A DNA stretch of 64,000 nucleotides from Thermothielavioides terrestris NRRL 8126 (Eukaryota > Ascomycota > Sordariomycetes > Sordariales > Chaetomiaceae): NCBI RefSeq assembly GCF_000226115.1, contig NC_016460.1, positions 4,464,001 to 4,528,000 of the forward strand, written 5' to 3'. The position numbers and the translations under genes are program-made. Below are positions 10,089-21,853 of this stretch, one piece after another. Position 1 is the first letter of the stretch, and every line of letters begins with the position of its first letter. The notes below the pieces were generated by a model. That model ran no database searches. It was given only the letters and a program-made list of their open reading frames with translations, and was not told the origin of the DNA.

Positions 10089-11069
10089 ATGGCGTCTACA
10101 CAAGCACCGGCCCCAGCCGCCACCCAGCCCCAGGTTACGCTTTATTGGTAAGAGGAGATTCGCCATGCCATCATCACTGCCCCCCAACACGCTGGCCGTC
10201 GCTGACAGAGCCATATGTAGGCTCAATCACTCGCGAGCGCAGCGCATCGTCTGGCTGCTCGAGGAGCTCGGTGTTCCCTACAACATCCAGACGTACCAGC
10301 GCAACCAGGACCAGCTTGCCCCTCCGGAGCTCGAGAAGATCCACCCGCTCGGCAAGTCCCCCGTCCTGGGCATCAGCCTGCCCGACCCGGCCGACCCGGC
10401 CAAGCAGAAGCAGCTCGTCCTCGCCGAGAGCGGCTTCATCGTGCAGTATCTGTGCGAGCACTTCGCCCAGCACAAGACCCTGCTCCCGAAGCGGTACCGC
10501 GATTGCCAGGAAGGTCAGCTCGGCGGCGAGACCGACGAGTGGATGCGCTACCAGTACTTCCTGCACTACGCCGAGGGCAGCCTCATGACCAACATCGTGG
10601 TCGCCATTGTGCTTGACGGTAAGTTGCAACTACCTACCTTGGCGAGAAAGCATCATGATCCGGCTGACGAGAGCCCCCTCCCTTCCTTCTTTCTTGCCGT
10701 GCAGTCCTCAGGAGCCCACGCATCCCCTTCTTCATCCGCCCCATCACCGGCAGCGTCGTCAGCAAGCTGTTTTCCATCTTCATCGGCCCGCAGATCGCCA
10801 AGCACCTGGCCTTCCTCGAGTCCCAGCTCGAGACGTCGCCCAGCGGCGGCAGCTACCTCTGCGGTCCCCATCTGACGGCCGCCGACATCCTCCTGAGCTT
10901 CCCGTTGCTGCAGGCGAGGGAGAGGGCGGATGAGCTCCGCGCCGGCGAGGGGCAGGCGAAGCTCGCCGAGAAGTATCCCAAGTTGTGGGAGTATCTGAGA
11001 CGGCTGGAGCAGGAGCCCGGGTACAAGCGCGCCGAGGCTAAGATCGAAGAGTTGCAGAAGACGAAGTGA
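10089..11069 (+). CDS. glutathione S-transferase (Gtt1-like)
   Basis: Three exons: join(10089..10147,10221..10618,10705..11069), 273 aa. The first exon encodes MASTQAPAPAATQPQVTLYW and splices (GTAAGA..GTAG) to LNHSRAQRIVWLLEELGVPY. This is the thioredoxin-fold N-terminal domain of fungal Gtt1/Ure2-type GSTs; the following IHPLGKSPVLG holds the cis-Pro and ESGFIVQYL the Glu-Ser that contacts glutathione. The second intron sits after VVAIVLD. The C-terminal helical domain includes RSPRIPFFIRPITGSVVSKL and GSYLCGPHLTAADILLSFPL, whose 'LTAADI' is the conserved N-capping box of the GST fold. Expected role: conjugation of glutathione to electrophiles, cytosolic or membrane-associated. No targeting signal is evident. 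Confidence 0.9.
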
Positions 11070-12055
11070 GGGAAGACTTCAGTCCTGGTTTTTGTGCTGT
11101 CCGACATAGTCCACGAGATACCCCACTCCCCATGCCTTTATAGACCCATCTATTTCGAAGAGGGCAAATGATTAGAGCTTGCATCCCTCGGCCGAAATCA
11201 ACCCAATAGTGGCAGAAACGATCTGCGAAGCGCCGGGCCACGGAGGGTTGCCCGTCGCGCTCACCACCGCCACCAGGTTCTTCTCTCGCCGCTCTCGCCG
11301 GATGGGGAGGCCACGATGTGAGCCCTCTGTTAAACTGTTTCTCCGGTAGGTACTGCTGCTGATCGAGGGCATCAAGCGTGAATTCCGCAGCTAGGACTTG
11401 CAACTGACCGAATGGCGAGGAATAAGACAAGTTCGCAAGCAGAACACCGTCGACAGATGGGCTCTTGGAGCGGCCACGGAACGGATGGAATCACCAGGCG
11501 TTCGTGGACGAGAAGCAGCGCTACATCAGCGTTCGGGTGCTGGAGGAGACCTTGTTGGTTGTCAAATGTCAACGGGTGTCGTCGACCTTTTCTTCGTCGA
11601 GCTTCGTTCGGGGTTCTGGCGCATCGGGTAAACCAAGGATGTGATGCAGCAGGGACTTGAATGGAGCGACATGACCAATTCAAACTCAAATCTGCAACCA
11701 AGTGACTTTGGATTGCGAGGCCGTCTCAGATCTAGCCCAGAGCAGCAGTGCGTTCACAGTCAACTTATACACAGCAGAAAGCAGCTGGCAGCAAGAGTTA
11801 GAGTCACCGAAAGTTTGGAAGCATGGAAGCTGAAGCTGAGTGGCTGAAGGAGAGCCTGAGTTCAATGGATTTGCAATGTTCCTGAGAGTGGGCGTTGCTT
11901 AGTCATTCGAGTTTAACTAGTGAAAAATGTGGGTCCACTGATTCACTGATGCTCAGACCGCTGATTGAGCTCTGGGGCAAGCGCATCGCCAACCAGTTTT
12001 TGAATGGAAGAGCAGCGCAAAGCCGCAAGCACACTTCCGACCGCCGCTGCCCACA
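11070..12055. other. intergenic region
   Basis: No recognisable gene. It should contain the GST 3' UTR and the promoter of the uL15m gene. Small frames on both strands lack conserved motifs. Confidence 0.5.
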
Positions 12056-13057
12056 ATGCCTCCGAGGCTACCATTTGCGCAGGCGGCGCGATGCTGCACT
12101 GCTGCGATTGAGGCTCCTGCCCGGCAGACAACTAGCCTGATCTCGCTGTTCGCGGCGCTCTCCTTGCAGACGGTGCAACCGCCGGCCCGGGCGCAGACGC
12201 GCAGCGCATCGATCCTCGCCAGCCTCTCCGACAACAAGGGCGCCTACCAGAAACGCATCCGGCGAGGCCGCGGTCCCTCGTCCGGCTACGGCAAGACGGC
12301 CGGCCGCGGCCACAAGGGCCAGAAGCAGCATGGCAAGGTCCGCCCGTGGTTCCAGGGCGGCCAGACACCGCTGATCGTCAGCCACGGCCGCATGGGCTTC
12401 ATAAACCAGTATGTGCTTTCGTCTTCTACCTCGCTTGCGCCGTGCATGGACATGCCTTGCTGACCCGGCGCTTGCAGCCGCGCGCCCGAGATGCTCGAGC
12501 TGAACCTCGACCGCCTCCAAGACTGGATCGACGCCGGCCGGATCGACGCCACGAAGCAGATCACGCCGCGCGAGATCATCAAATCGGGCGTGGTGGGCCA
12601 CAACATCAAGGACGGGATTAAGCTCCTCGCGCGCGGCGCAGACCGGCTGAAGACGCCGATCGACATCATGGTGTCGCGGGCGTCCGCGGCGGCCATCAAG
12701 GCGGTCGAGGCGGCCGGCGGCAAGATCACGACGAGGTACTACACGAAGGAGGCCATCCGGCGGCTGGTCAAGGGCGAGAGCATCAACACGGACCGGCCGC
12801 TGCCCGTCGGGCCGGAGCACGTCGAGGGCGTGCTGGCGCAGGTGCGGGCGGCCGGGAAACACTACTACCGACTGCCGGACCCGACAAGCCGCGAGGACAT
12901 CGAGTACTACCGCGACCCGGCGCACCGCGGCTATCTGAGCCACACGCTGAAGCCGGGCGAGTCGCCCAGTCTGTACTTCAAGGTGCCGGGGTCGGAGGAT
13001 GGCGAGAGCGAGCTCGAGGACAAGAAGAAGGTTGAGGGGCCCCCGAGGCTGTTTTAG
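12056..13057 (+). CDS. MRPL10: mitochondrial large-subunit ribosomal protein uL15m
   Basis: Two exons: join(12056..12408,12478..13057), 310 aa. The N-terminus (MPPRLPFAQAARCC and on to about residue 50) is basic and Ser/Ala rich, like a mitochondrial presequence. The mature part carries the L15 signature: KRIRRGRGPSSGYGKTAGRG, HKGQKQHG and WFQGGQTPLIVSHGRMGF. The 69-nt intron (GTATGT..TTGCAG) creates FINHRAPEMLELNLDRLQDW. The C-terminal half has the L15e/L18e-type domain with IKDGIKLLARGADRL and IDIMVSRASAAAIKAVEAAG. The product belongs to the mitoribosomal large subunit near the peptidyl-transferase region; yeast Mrpl10 is the equivalent. Confidence 0.92.
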
Positions 13058-13593
13058 ATGCCACTGCAGGTGGTTTATCCATGTATTCTACGCTAATTAG
13101 CATGTACAATCAATTGCCTTGACAACTTTCAAGGTTCAGGAACCGGAATTTGCTCCTTCAAAACTCTCGTTGCAGGTGTGGCTCGGCGGTCGCCAAGCCG
13201 TGGCTGCTGTGACAAGCAGTTCCCTGCAAGCTGCCCCTGTCAGTCAACTGCAGCGGAGCTGCGTCAGCCGCTTTAGTGAGTCCCAGCCTCTCATCCGTCA
13301 CTGCAACAGCTGGGTCACTTCTCCCGCTGACGACATTCCCAATTTGGCCTGCCTGCGAACGCTTTTTGCGCCGTTGTTCGATGCAGCCGAGGCACGGGAA
13401 GGATTTTCCACTCCATCTTCATCTCCCCAGTGCATGACTGCGACTGCCAAATCCCTCATTCGCGTCTCTGCCCCTCGATAGCCGCTGCCTCCCGTGGGTG
13501 GGGAACCAACACAGCACGACAGCAGTCCCACCTCACCATCACTCACTCGATCCATAACAGCGTGCATTGTCGTGTCGATAACTGTCTAGCAAC
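13058..13593. other. intergenic region and MVP1 leader
   Basis: No gene seen. It separates two plus-strand genes and probably holds the promoter and 5' UTR of MVP1. Confidence 0.5.
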
Positions 13594-16320
13594 ATGTCGC
13601 TCTTTGGCACCTCGCCGCCTGGCGGCTCGCCCGGCGGCGGCGCACAGTCGAGCCACTTCGCCAACAGCAGGCCGTCCCTGTTCGAGGACGAGCCGCCCAT
13701 GACGCGCTCAAGCACCTCGGCGCTTTTCGCCGACGACGACGGCGGCGCCGGCGGCTCCGACTCGCCCTGGGCCATGCCGACGCCGCGCAAGCAGAAGAGC
13801 CCCGCCGACCTCATCCGCAGCCTGCTCCCCGCCTCCGACGTGCCGGAGAGCTACGTCGAGGCCTTCGACGCCGTCGCCCGCGATCACGGCAGCGGCGGCC
13901 GCATCACCCTCGGCGGAGTGGCGAGGACGCTCGCTGCCGCCAAGCTCGGTGCCGATGCGCAGGCGCGCATCATGGGCATCGTTGCGCCCGGCGGTGGTGG
14001 TGGTGGTGGCGGCGGCGGCGATGAGGAGACGCTGCTGGACAGGAACCAATTCAATGTGCTGTTGGCCTTGATTGGCTTGGCGCAGGAAGGGGAGGCGGTG
14101 AGTCTCGATGGGGTAGATGAGCGACGCCGAAGTGAGTGCTTGGCTGCACAGTACATACACCCATGCCTCCACGCCTCGACAAAACCACGCATTCGCGCAT
14201 GCGCATTTCATCACGCCGTCTTATCTTATCTACGCCACCCGCGCAACTGCTCCATCTGCTTCGTGCTCATCGGCGTGCTGGAGTGGGCCCTGCTAACGTG
14301 GTTGCTTCGCTGCCCCAGATCTGCCCCAGCCCGAGCTGCACGGCATCATCGAGAGAGCGCCGGCCGTGCCGCACCTCGAGCAGCTCGCCGCGAAACCCCC
14401 GCAGCGACCCGTCACTCCCCCGAAACCCGACCCACCTTCTCCAAGACGACACCGCACTCTCAGGAAGCCGTCGATGGACTATCCGGAGGACCCGTGGAAC
14501 ACGCCTGACGTGCACAAGAACCACAACCATCCTCCCGGGCCACCGCGGCCCAATGGTGTCGAAGCGCCGGCTCCGGCCGAGCCCACGAACGGGAATAATG
14601 CCTACGGAACCAGCCCGCAGTCGTCAACGCTACCCCGCCAAACAACTTCGGATTACACCACCAGCGCGCCGCCATCAGGCGCTGGTTCAGTAGTGGAGAG
14701 CGCCAGCGCATGGGGCGGCTTCTTCGACAACAATGCACGTTCCGCCGCCGGCGCTTTCCATGAACAACCAGCTCCGAACGCGGTGGCAGCGCCTTTCGGC
14801 GGGATCGGCGACAGCGGCCCCGCGCGGGGTCCAGGCGCTGTCCACCCGCCCGCGCCGGCAGCACCGCCCAACAGGACCATTGGCGGTGGGCGGGCCGGGG
14901 CGCCGGTGGAGGAGACTGTTGTGGTCACGTTGATGCCGGAAAAGGAGGGCATGTTCCTGTTCCAACACCACAATTACGAGGTCACCAGTTCGAGGAGGGG
15001 AAGCAAGGTCATTCGGCGCTACAGCGACTTTGTCTGGCTGCTCGATTGCTTGCACAAGCGGTACCCGTTCAGGGTCCTGCCGCTGCTGCCGCCCAAGAGA
15101 GTCGCCGGTGAGTAGTGCACTACAAAGGGCACCAGCTTGCGAACGAGTGTTTGAGTGAATATTCAGCACGGCTTGTCGCTAACACCTGCTAGTGAACGGC
15201 AACCATCTGTCCAACGACGGCGCCTTTATCGAGAAGCGGCGGCGCGGTCTGGCCAGGTTTCTCAATGCGCTTGTTCGGCATCCCGTGCTCAGTCAGGAAC
15301 AGCTGGTCGTCATGTTCCTGACTGTACCAACTGTCAGCAATTTTCCTGCCACCACCACCACCACCACCACGACGATTTACCCAGCCAGTACTGACACACA
15401 TATCCTTCATCCCTAGGAACTTGCCGTGTGGCGCAAGCAAGCGACCTTCTCCGTCCAGGACGAGTTCACCGGCCGGCCGCTGCCCCCGGGTCTCGAGGAC
15501 TCGCTCCCACCCTCCCTCGAAGAGCTCTTCAGCCGCACGCGGGCCGGCGTCAAGCGCAGCGCCGAGCTGTACATCACGATCTGCAACGTGATGGACCGGC
15601 TGGTCAAGCGGTCCGAGGGGGTGGCGGCGGACCACGCGCGGATCGCGCTCTCGCTCATCTCGCTGACCGAGGCGAGCGCGGACACGTACGCGACCGACAC
15701 CAACGACGTGCCGCTGCTCAACGACGGGCTGCAGGCCATGAGCCGGCACCTGCGGACGGCGCAGAGCCTGATGGAGGACGAGGCGCGCGCCTGGGACGAG
15801 GGCGTGCTGGAGGACCTCAAGCGCCAGCGCGACGCGCTCGTCAGCCTGCGCGACCTCTTCGACCGCCGCGAGCGGCTCGACCGCGACAACATCCCCGCTC
15901 TCGAGAAGCGCATCGCCGCCAACGAGGCCAAGCTCGCCTCCTTGCGGGCCAAGCCCGAGGGGATGGTGAAGCCGGGCGAGATCGAGAAGGTCGTCGAGGC
16001 GATCATCAAGGTGGGCTTGCTACCCATGGTCCCTCCCGCTTCCCCCTCTCCAATGTCGCCGGCATTCTCTTCTTGTTATTATTACTAACCCTACCTACAA
16101 CCCACAACAGGACAAGGAGTCGATCGTCAACCAGCACAACCGGTCCGTCTTCGTGCGCGAGTGCCTGCGTGATGAGCTCATCTACTTCCAGCACACGCAG
16201 TACAGCGTCTCGCGCTGGAACCAGGACTGGGCGCAGGAGCGCGTCAAGTACGCCGAGATGCTGGCCGACAACTGGCGCCGCCTGCTGGACGGGCTCGAGG
16301 GGATGCCGCTTGGGGAGTAA
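13594..16320 (+). CDS. MVP1: sorting nexin Mvp1 (SNX8-type, PX-BAR)
   Basis: Five exons: join(13594..14131,14319..15107,15193..15332,15417..16010,16111..16320), 756 aa. The N-terminus (MSLFGTSPPGG) is Gly/Ser rich, then comes an EH-like segment (DLIRSLLPASDVPESYVEAF) and a poly-Gly run. A Pro-rich linker precedes the PX domain, which starts about residue 375 (ETVVVTLMPEKEGMFLFQHH) with the phosphoinositide-binding RRYSDFVWLLDCL. After intron 3 the protein continues ELAVWRKQATFSVQDEFTG and a long BAR-like helical region ending DWAQERVKYAEMLADNWRRL. Intron 3 has the weaker donor GTCAGC and a CCA microsatellite, but the join PT|ELAVW agrees with the family. Role: membrane binding and retrograde sorting at endosomes. 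Confidence 0.92.
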
Positions 16321-18266
16321 TAGCTATCGAGCTGGCGGTCGTCTTGTTTTTGTTGTCTGACGAGGGGGCCGAGGGTCCTCGTTTATGATGATACCGCGTA
16401 CCGCATCAGTTTGCATCATCGGCAGGCTGTTCTTCATTTTTTTTTTCTTCTACTCTTTTCCATTGTCTGCTCAGATGATGTTGCCCTTGGCATGCAAGCC
16501 CGAGGGGCATGCCGTATACAACAGACCTAGGTAGCAGGGGGTGCTCGAGGCTGAGAAGAAGATACCCGGTGTTAAAGATTCATCCGCTTCGCAGCCCGGT
16601 TCTCTCCGAGCGCATTTGCTGTCAAGATGCCCCCCGCGCTGCCAAGACCGCCCGCCCCGGCCCACTGCCCCTTCTGGCCTGAGCTGCAACCCTGAATGGG
16701 CGCTCGCGTTTTCAGCCTCGCTGCGGCCCCCCTGCTGGCTTCCCGCGCTGGGCTCCATGATGTGGGTGAAATTTCTCCGGATCGCCGGTGCCCGACTTTT
16801 GAGGATTCTGATTCTGCCGCCTTCAATTCCCTTCACAGGGCACTGCTGACTACACAAGTGTAACGTTAACCTGCACAATTTTCCGGACATACGCGCGTCT
16901 CCGGAGTAGGCCCTGGACCCATTTGCCGACTCGGCCGCCCGCGCCCCGCGATCCGATTCGGCCGCATGAGCCGATACCCTGCCCTGCAACCCGGGCCATC
17001 CATCCAAAAACAGAGATTCCCCCTGTGAATTCGCCGAATCTCGTGACGTCAATTTGAAGGGAACGCCTCTAACTACCGGGCGCAGCCTGTGCAACCACAT
17101 TGCGTGCTGTGATATCTCAGCCCGCTCCGTGTGCCTCTCCTCTTCTCTTCCAATCGGCAACTCTCCCGCAAGCCTCTCGAGTGGCCGCATCGCTGCCTGT
17201 CCCCAGTGCCGGCTCGGCAGCCCCCAACTTCCGCCCATCATAACCTCCACCGCCCGCCGGACGAAATAGGGAAGCTTGCCGACCCGGTCGATCCAGCTGG
17301 CTGACCAACGCGACGCCGGACAACGTGCTTTCTTCCCTTTTGTCCCGTCGTCCCGTTGCCAGGCGGCGGCGCGCGCTCCGTGCCGCTGCTCCATCGCACC
17401 GCACCGAATGGCGAGGCCGCCGATGGGGGTGGCCTTTCGGCCCGATACCGATGGGCCTACGTTGCGATCCTGGCCTTCGCATAACACGCGCTGACTGTTG
17501 GACGGAACGAAATGCAACGGTGCCGGTCTGGCGACGACCCGGCAGAGTCGGGGAGTGCTTTTTTTTAGCAGGTGACTGTGTGGTTTGTCGCAGGTCTTAT
17601 CCTGGACGGAGTACACTATGGACGGATCCGTATTTTATTTCCCCCCTGGGTCCCCTTCCCGACCCTCCCGTTTCCCCCACGCCCCGTTCCAAGCGGATGG
17701 ATACTGGCGGTGGCTCCAGAACGGGAAACACCGGCTGCTTATACGGCACGCATTCGAGAAGGTCGAGATTGGCATTGCGACACCATGTCTTAGTCCATAA
17801 TTGTACCCAAGCTCCCATCTTGCCGCGGCTCCCCCAAACACGCCCTCGCTTTTTTCTCTCCTCTGCTTCTCCCTAGTAAGAGGGAAACGAGCCATCTGGC
17901 TCGTTTTCGTTTTTTCCAAACAGGGCCGCAGTGGAGCGCGCTTGCCTAAAGTATACGTTCACAAGCACATGAACGGGTGATCAAACCTTCCACTTCCGTC
18001 CGGTCAGGTACCCTGTGTCGTTTGCTCCTTCCATTTCTCTCCCATGCTCGCACCAAGCATGATAAGTGCGCCCCGCCGCCATGTTCCGCCGCTTCCTGAA
18101 TTCCTGTCTCCAAAAGAGACCAGAGCGACCGCCACCTTCCAAAAATCCGCACACACAAGCGTCGACCGAGACAGCCAACAGTGACGCAACTGCAGTGTCT
18201 TTCTCACCACCACCAGAGCCATCTCACACGAATTTGGCAACGGAAGACCCACCAGATCGGACCACC
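16321..18266. other. long intergenic region
   Basis: A 381-codon minus-strand open frame (16471-17616) runs here but shows no domain, is Arg/Gly/Ser rich in the way random GC-rich frames are, and is not listed as a gene. I see nothing else apart from the DCN1 leader at the right end. Confidence 0.5.
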
Positions 18267-19407
18267 ATGCCGAGGCTTGGCGGCGTAACGAAGGGAAAGG
18301 TGAAGTCAACCGGTCAGCCGGGTGCGGCCGCCAAATCCCGGAAGCCATCCTCCCGAAGACCCCAGCAGCACAAGGCCGCCGGGTCCCGGGAAGAGGACCG
18401 CCTCCTCGCGCAGCTCAACCAGATGTTCGACGAGCTCCAGGCCGGTACGCTGCTCTCTTTTCTCCTCCTCATTCCCGCCCACCGGCCGCTCACTCGATCG
18501 CTGACGCATATCTCCAGACGGTGGTGGCCGTGCCGAGACGGCCAACAGCAGCAATAGCAAACCCCGAAGTGACGCAGACGAACTCGGCTACGACGCCATC
18601 ATGAGCTACCTCGCGCGGCTGGGCATCCAGCCCGAGCACCGCGGCGCGCTCGTGCTGTTGGACATTGTGCGCGCCGACTCGCCCTTCGCCATCAGCCGCG
18701 CGGGATTCGTCGGCGGCTGGGCGCAGGCCATGCGCAGCACCGCCGAGCTGCTCCCACAGCAACCAGCGCACGACAACACCGACACCCCCGCTATGGCCGA
18801 CACCGACTCGGCTGCCGCCGCAGACGACGCCCGCTGGGCGCAGCAGCGCGCGCTGGTGCGCGCCCGCGTCGACCGCCTGGCCGCCGACCCGGCCTACTTC
18901 GCGCACGTGTACGAGCTGGCCTTCCGACTGGGCCGCGGCGACGCGCCGGCCCACGCCCACGCCGCGCTGCCGATGGACGTTGCTGTTGGGTTTTGGGAGG
19001 CGCTGTACGGCTATAGCAGCAGCAGCGGTGGCGGTAGCAGTAGCGGCGGAGGCGTTGATGGTGGCAACGGTGGGGGTTTTGACTTCTTTGCGGCCTGGCG
19101 GGCATTTCTCGGGGAGCAGTTCGGTGTCGGCGGCGCGGAGGGCGACGGTAATCCGGAGGGTAATGATAACGGCGGCGGACAACCCCGGTATAAGGGGGTC
19201 GTGACGAGGGATCTGTGGAACCAGACGCGGCGGTTCGCGGCCAAGACCACGGAGGACGGCACGCTCGGCTTCTGGTCCGAGGACCAGGCCTGGCCGCGGC
19301 TCATCGACGAGTTTGTTGTCTGGTGCCGCGACACGGGAGTCGTTGCGGCCCCGGAGGGCAGGGGCAAGGGGGAGGGGCAGCACGAGGAGGAGGTTGACGA
19401 TTACTGA
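18267..19407 (+). CDS. DCN1: defective-in-cullin-neddylation protein (Dcn1-like)
   Basis: Two exons: join(18267..18444,18518..19407), 355 aa. The start ACCACCATGCC has a good context; an upstream in-frame Met at 18081 is possible. The basic N-terminus (PRLGGVTKGKVKSTG) is followed by a 73-nt intron (GTACGC..CTCCAG). The second exon carries the PONY/DCUN1 domain: YDAIMSYLARLGIQPEH, ISRAGFVGGWAQAM, a middle AYFAHVYELAFRLGR, and the C-terminal YKGVVTRDLWNQTRRFA and WPRLIDEFVVWCR, the cullin-binding segment. Two glycine/serine or Gly/Asn insertions split the domain near residues 190-215 and 235-255. Expected role: scaffold E3 for attaching Nedd8/Rub1 to cullins. The C-terminus is acidic (EEEVDDY). 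Confidence 0.9.
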
Positions 19408-20437
19408 TGGGGCTGTGGTGGAGAAGACGTGTCTGTTTTGTTGCCACTGTGGCTGGCCCTGGCATGATTTATCTTGCGAGGTGAACCAAGCAGGCCCCAG
19501 GGATAGGGGCGAGGTCTACATATTTCTTTTGGAGCGACTCTTTTGGGCGTGGCGGGACGGAGTCTGGCACACATAAACTTGCATGGGCTCTGCTTCGGCG
19601 GCGGGAATGGGCGGTGCATTTGCTGGGCTGTCTGGGTGTTTACAGGAGCTACACGGTAGACCAGCGAGAGGCTGCGGAAACGGGGGTACGGATTACACTT
19701 GCGCAACAGTTAGTTTGGGTCTGATCCGGCGTGCTCTGTTGCCGCCGGCGGAATGCTACAGCCCGTTAGCATGACAGCATGTTGTTCAGGGGCGCAGTGG
19801 TGCAATGGAAACGCCCGATCAACAAGACATGGTCGCCTTGAGCTCAGCTGCCTCGCGTTTCGCAGCTCATAACTTGAGGCTCTGGGGGAGACAAAACGGC
19901 CCCGAGAACATGGGGGACGGCTTGCGTCTTCTCCCCAGCATGTGTGACAGCCCTTCGGGGTGCCGGCCCGGAGTTGGGCCCATTGCTGTTGTCCAAGTCG
20001 GCAGAACTTGCTTTTGATGTGCATGCGAGAGCTCGGATTACCGTGTGATGCAGCGTATGGTATTCCGTCGACGCCGAGGCCTCGTTCAAAGCCCGGCAAG
20101 CACCATCTCGGTTTAAGCAGGTCTATGGTATGTAATGCACACATACAAGCCATGTATCGTACAACCCTCGCGCCTACTCGTGGTGGTGGCGAGCAGGCTT
20201 CCCCTCCGGCCCCTCAAGCATGGCCTCGCGGTCCCTGACCCATGATTTCCTCCAGTCGCTCTTCTAAGCCCGGCTCAGCTCAGCTGGCGAAGAGCGCCGT
20301 CCCGCCGCTTGTCCTGTATCTATCCCTTATCATATCGAGTGCTGAGCACTCCCAAGTCCCCAAATCAAAATCCCGCCCAGCCGTCGGCCCATATGTATTG
20401 CGCACCCCGATCCGCCCCAAGCAATCAATCCACCACC
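19408..20437. other. convergent intergenic region
   Basis: This lies between the 3' ends of DCN1 (plus) and the bS6m gene (minus). No gene, tRNA or repeat could be supported. Confidence 0.5.
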
Positions 20438-20981
20438 TCACTCCATCGACCGCCACTTGACAGGGCCGAACTTGCTGAGGGTCTCGAGCTTGCCGTCGCC
20501 GAGCTTGACGCCGCCGGCGCGCAGCACGCGGGGGTCGACATCGAGGGCGTCGCGCACCGCCTTGTGCGTGGCAATGCTGGCGTCGTAGCGCAGCACGAAG
20601 TAGTGGCCCCGCGAGTGCCGCTTCTGGTTGTGCGAGATGGTGCGCGGCAGGTGGAAGACGCCCCAGTTGGCCACGTCGCGGATCACGCCGCCCTGGCGCA
20701 GGATGATCTGGCCCGCCGTGAGGACGATCCTGTGGTGGGAGCAAGGAAAAAAGTGGTCGGTTAGATCCATGGTGTCGTCACATCTTGACATGTGGACGGG
20801 GCGGGGGATGTATATGGAGAAGGGCGAAAAAAGACGCACTCTTTCACCTCGGACAGCTTGCCCACGCGGACCTGCATCGCGTTCATCGTACCCGGCGTGT
20901 TAGCGTGCGTGCGATGTAGACAGTCAGACAGAACGGGGAACAGCAGGAATTACGCACAATGCCAATCGTCTCGTACAGCAT
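20438..20981 (-). CDS. MRP17: mitochondrial small-subunit ribosomal protein bS6m
   Basis: Three exons: complement(join(20438..20729,20840..20871,20958..20981)), 115 aa. Exon 1 is only eight codons (MLYETIGI) and exon 2 only 32 nt (VRVGKLSEVKE); together they rebuild the conserved S6 N-terminus, and exon 3 continues IVLTAGQIILRQGGVIRDVA and NWGVFHLPRTI. Donors are GTGCGT in both introns, and acceptors are GATGCAG and CCACAG. GHYFVLRYDAS and LGDGKLETLSKFGPVKW complete the protein. It is a mitoribosomal small-subunit protein, Mrp17 in yeast. No cleavable presequence is obvious, which is usual for this short family. The exon-2 size makes automatic gene finders likely to miss it. Confidence 0.92.
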
Positions 20982-21853
20982 CTTGGTGTGGTCGGCAACG
21001 ATGCGGGTGTTCGTGCCGTTGCTGCCGCGTAGCGAGGAGAAGTCGTTCGAGGTCGTCTTGCTACACTTGACAATCGCAACAGGCCGGGGAACGCCGGCGC
21101 GATAGAAGCCGGAGCCCGCCCTGGAAATTTTGGCGACAATGTTCCGGGATTCTGCCGGACTCCGCGAGTTGAGGTCCACACCGCCCGCCTTTCTCGGTCC
21201 CTTGCCAAGACTCCATGACTGCCCCTGAGGGGCGCCCCTGCTCAGCCTCTGGAAGAGTGCCAGGCAAACCGCAGCGCTCGTGAACGTGGAATTGACGAAC
21301 TGAGTCTTGCCACCTGGGAAACCAGCTCACAACCCAGAAAGAGCAATGAATGGCACATCGCATTAACTGGAGTAATATCGGTGCGATCCTTACTAATTAC
21401 ACCAGACTACAAAGATGGTACATACTAACTCTGCGCGAGAAATAGAAAAAGAAAAAAAAATAGACTGCTGCCTCAGCTCCCCTGAAATCTTGCACATCCG
21501 GTCGCCCGAGTCTGATGTCAAGGGAAAAAGACAAACAACCCCTTTCGCTTCTGCAATCTCTCTTTGAGAACCCCGACGCAAAGCAGGCAACGGAAACCGT
21601 ACGTGCTGCTGACAAGCGGGCTCCAGTGTCTTCCCAACGCCGGACCCCCTTCCACCTTGATAATAACCATGCCACAAAAGGAGACGAATACTGGCGGAAA
21701 CAAAACACAACAAAAAGAAAAAGGCTGTGTGCAATGTCAATGCCCAACGTTGCTGGACTTGGACCCGTCCATCTGCATGGGCTGGCCTCCCCGCATCCCG
21801 TGTGGCGTGGCCAGTCGTTCTAATCCGATGCCCGAGCAAGCAAGCCGGGCTAG
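20982..21853. other. intergenic region
   Basis: This holds the bS6m promoter and the 3' side of the DUF3716 gene. Minus-strand open frames reading into it from the DUF3716 gene's last introns are intron read-through. No separate gene is supported. Confidence 0.5.

Noticed and set aside
16471..17616. 381-codon minus-strand open frame
   Set aside because: No domain, composition typical of random GC-rich frames, no good start context, and several overlapping frames of similar quality on both strands.
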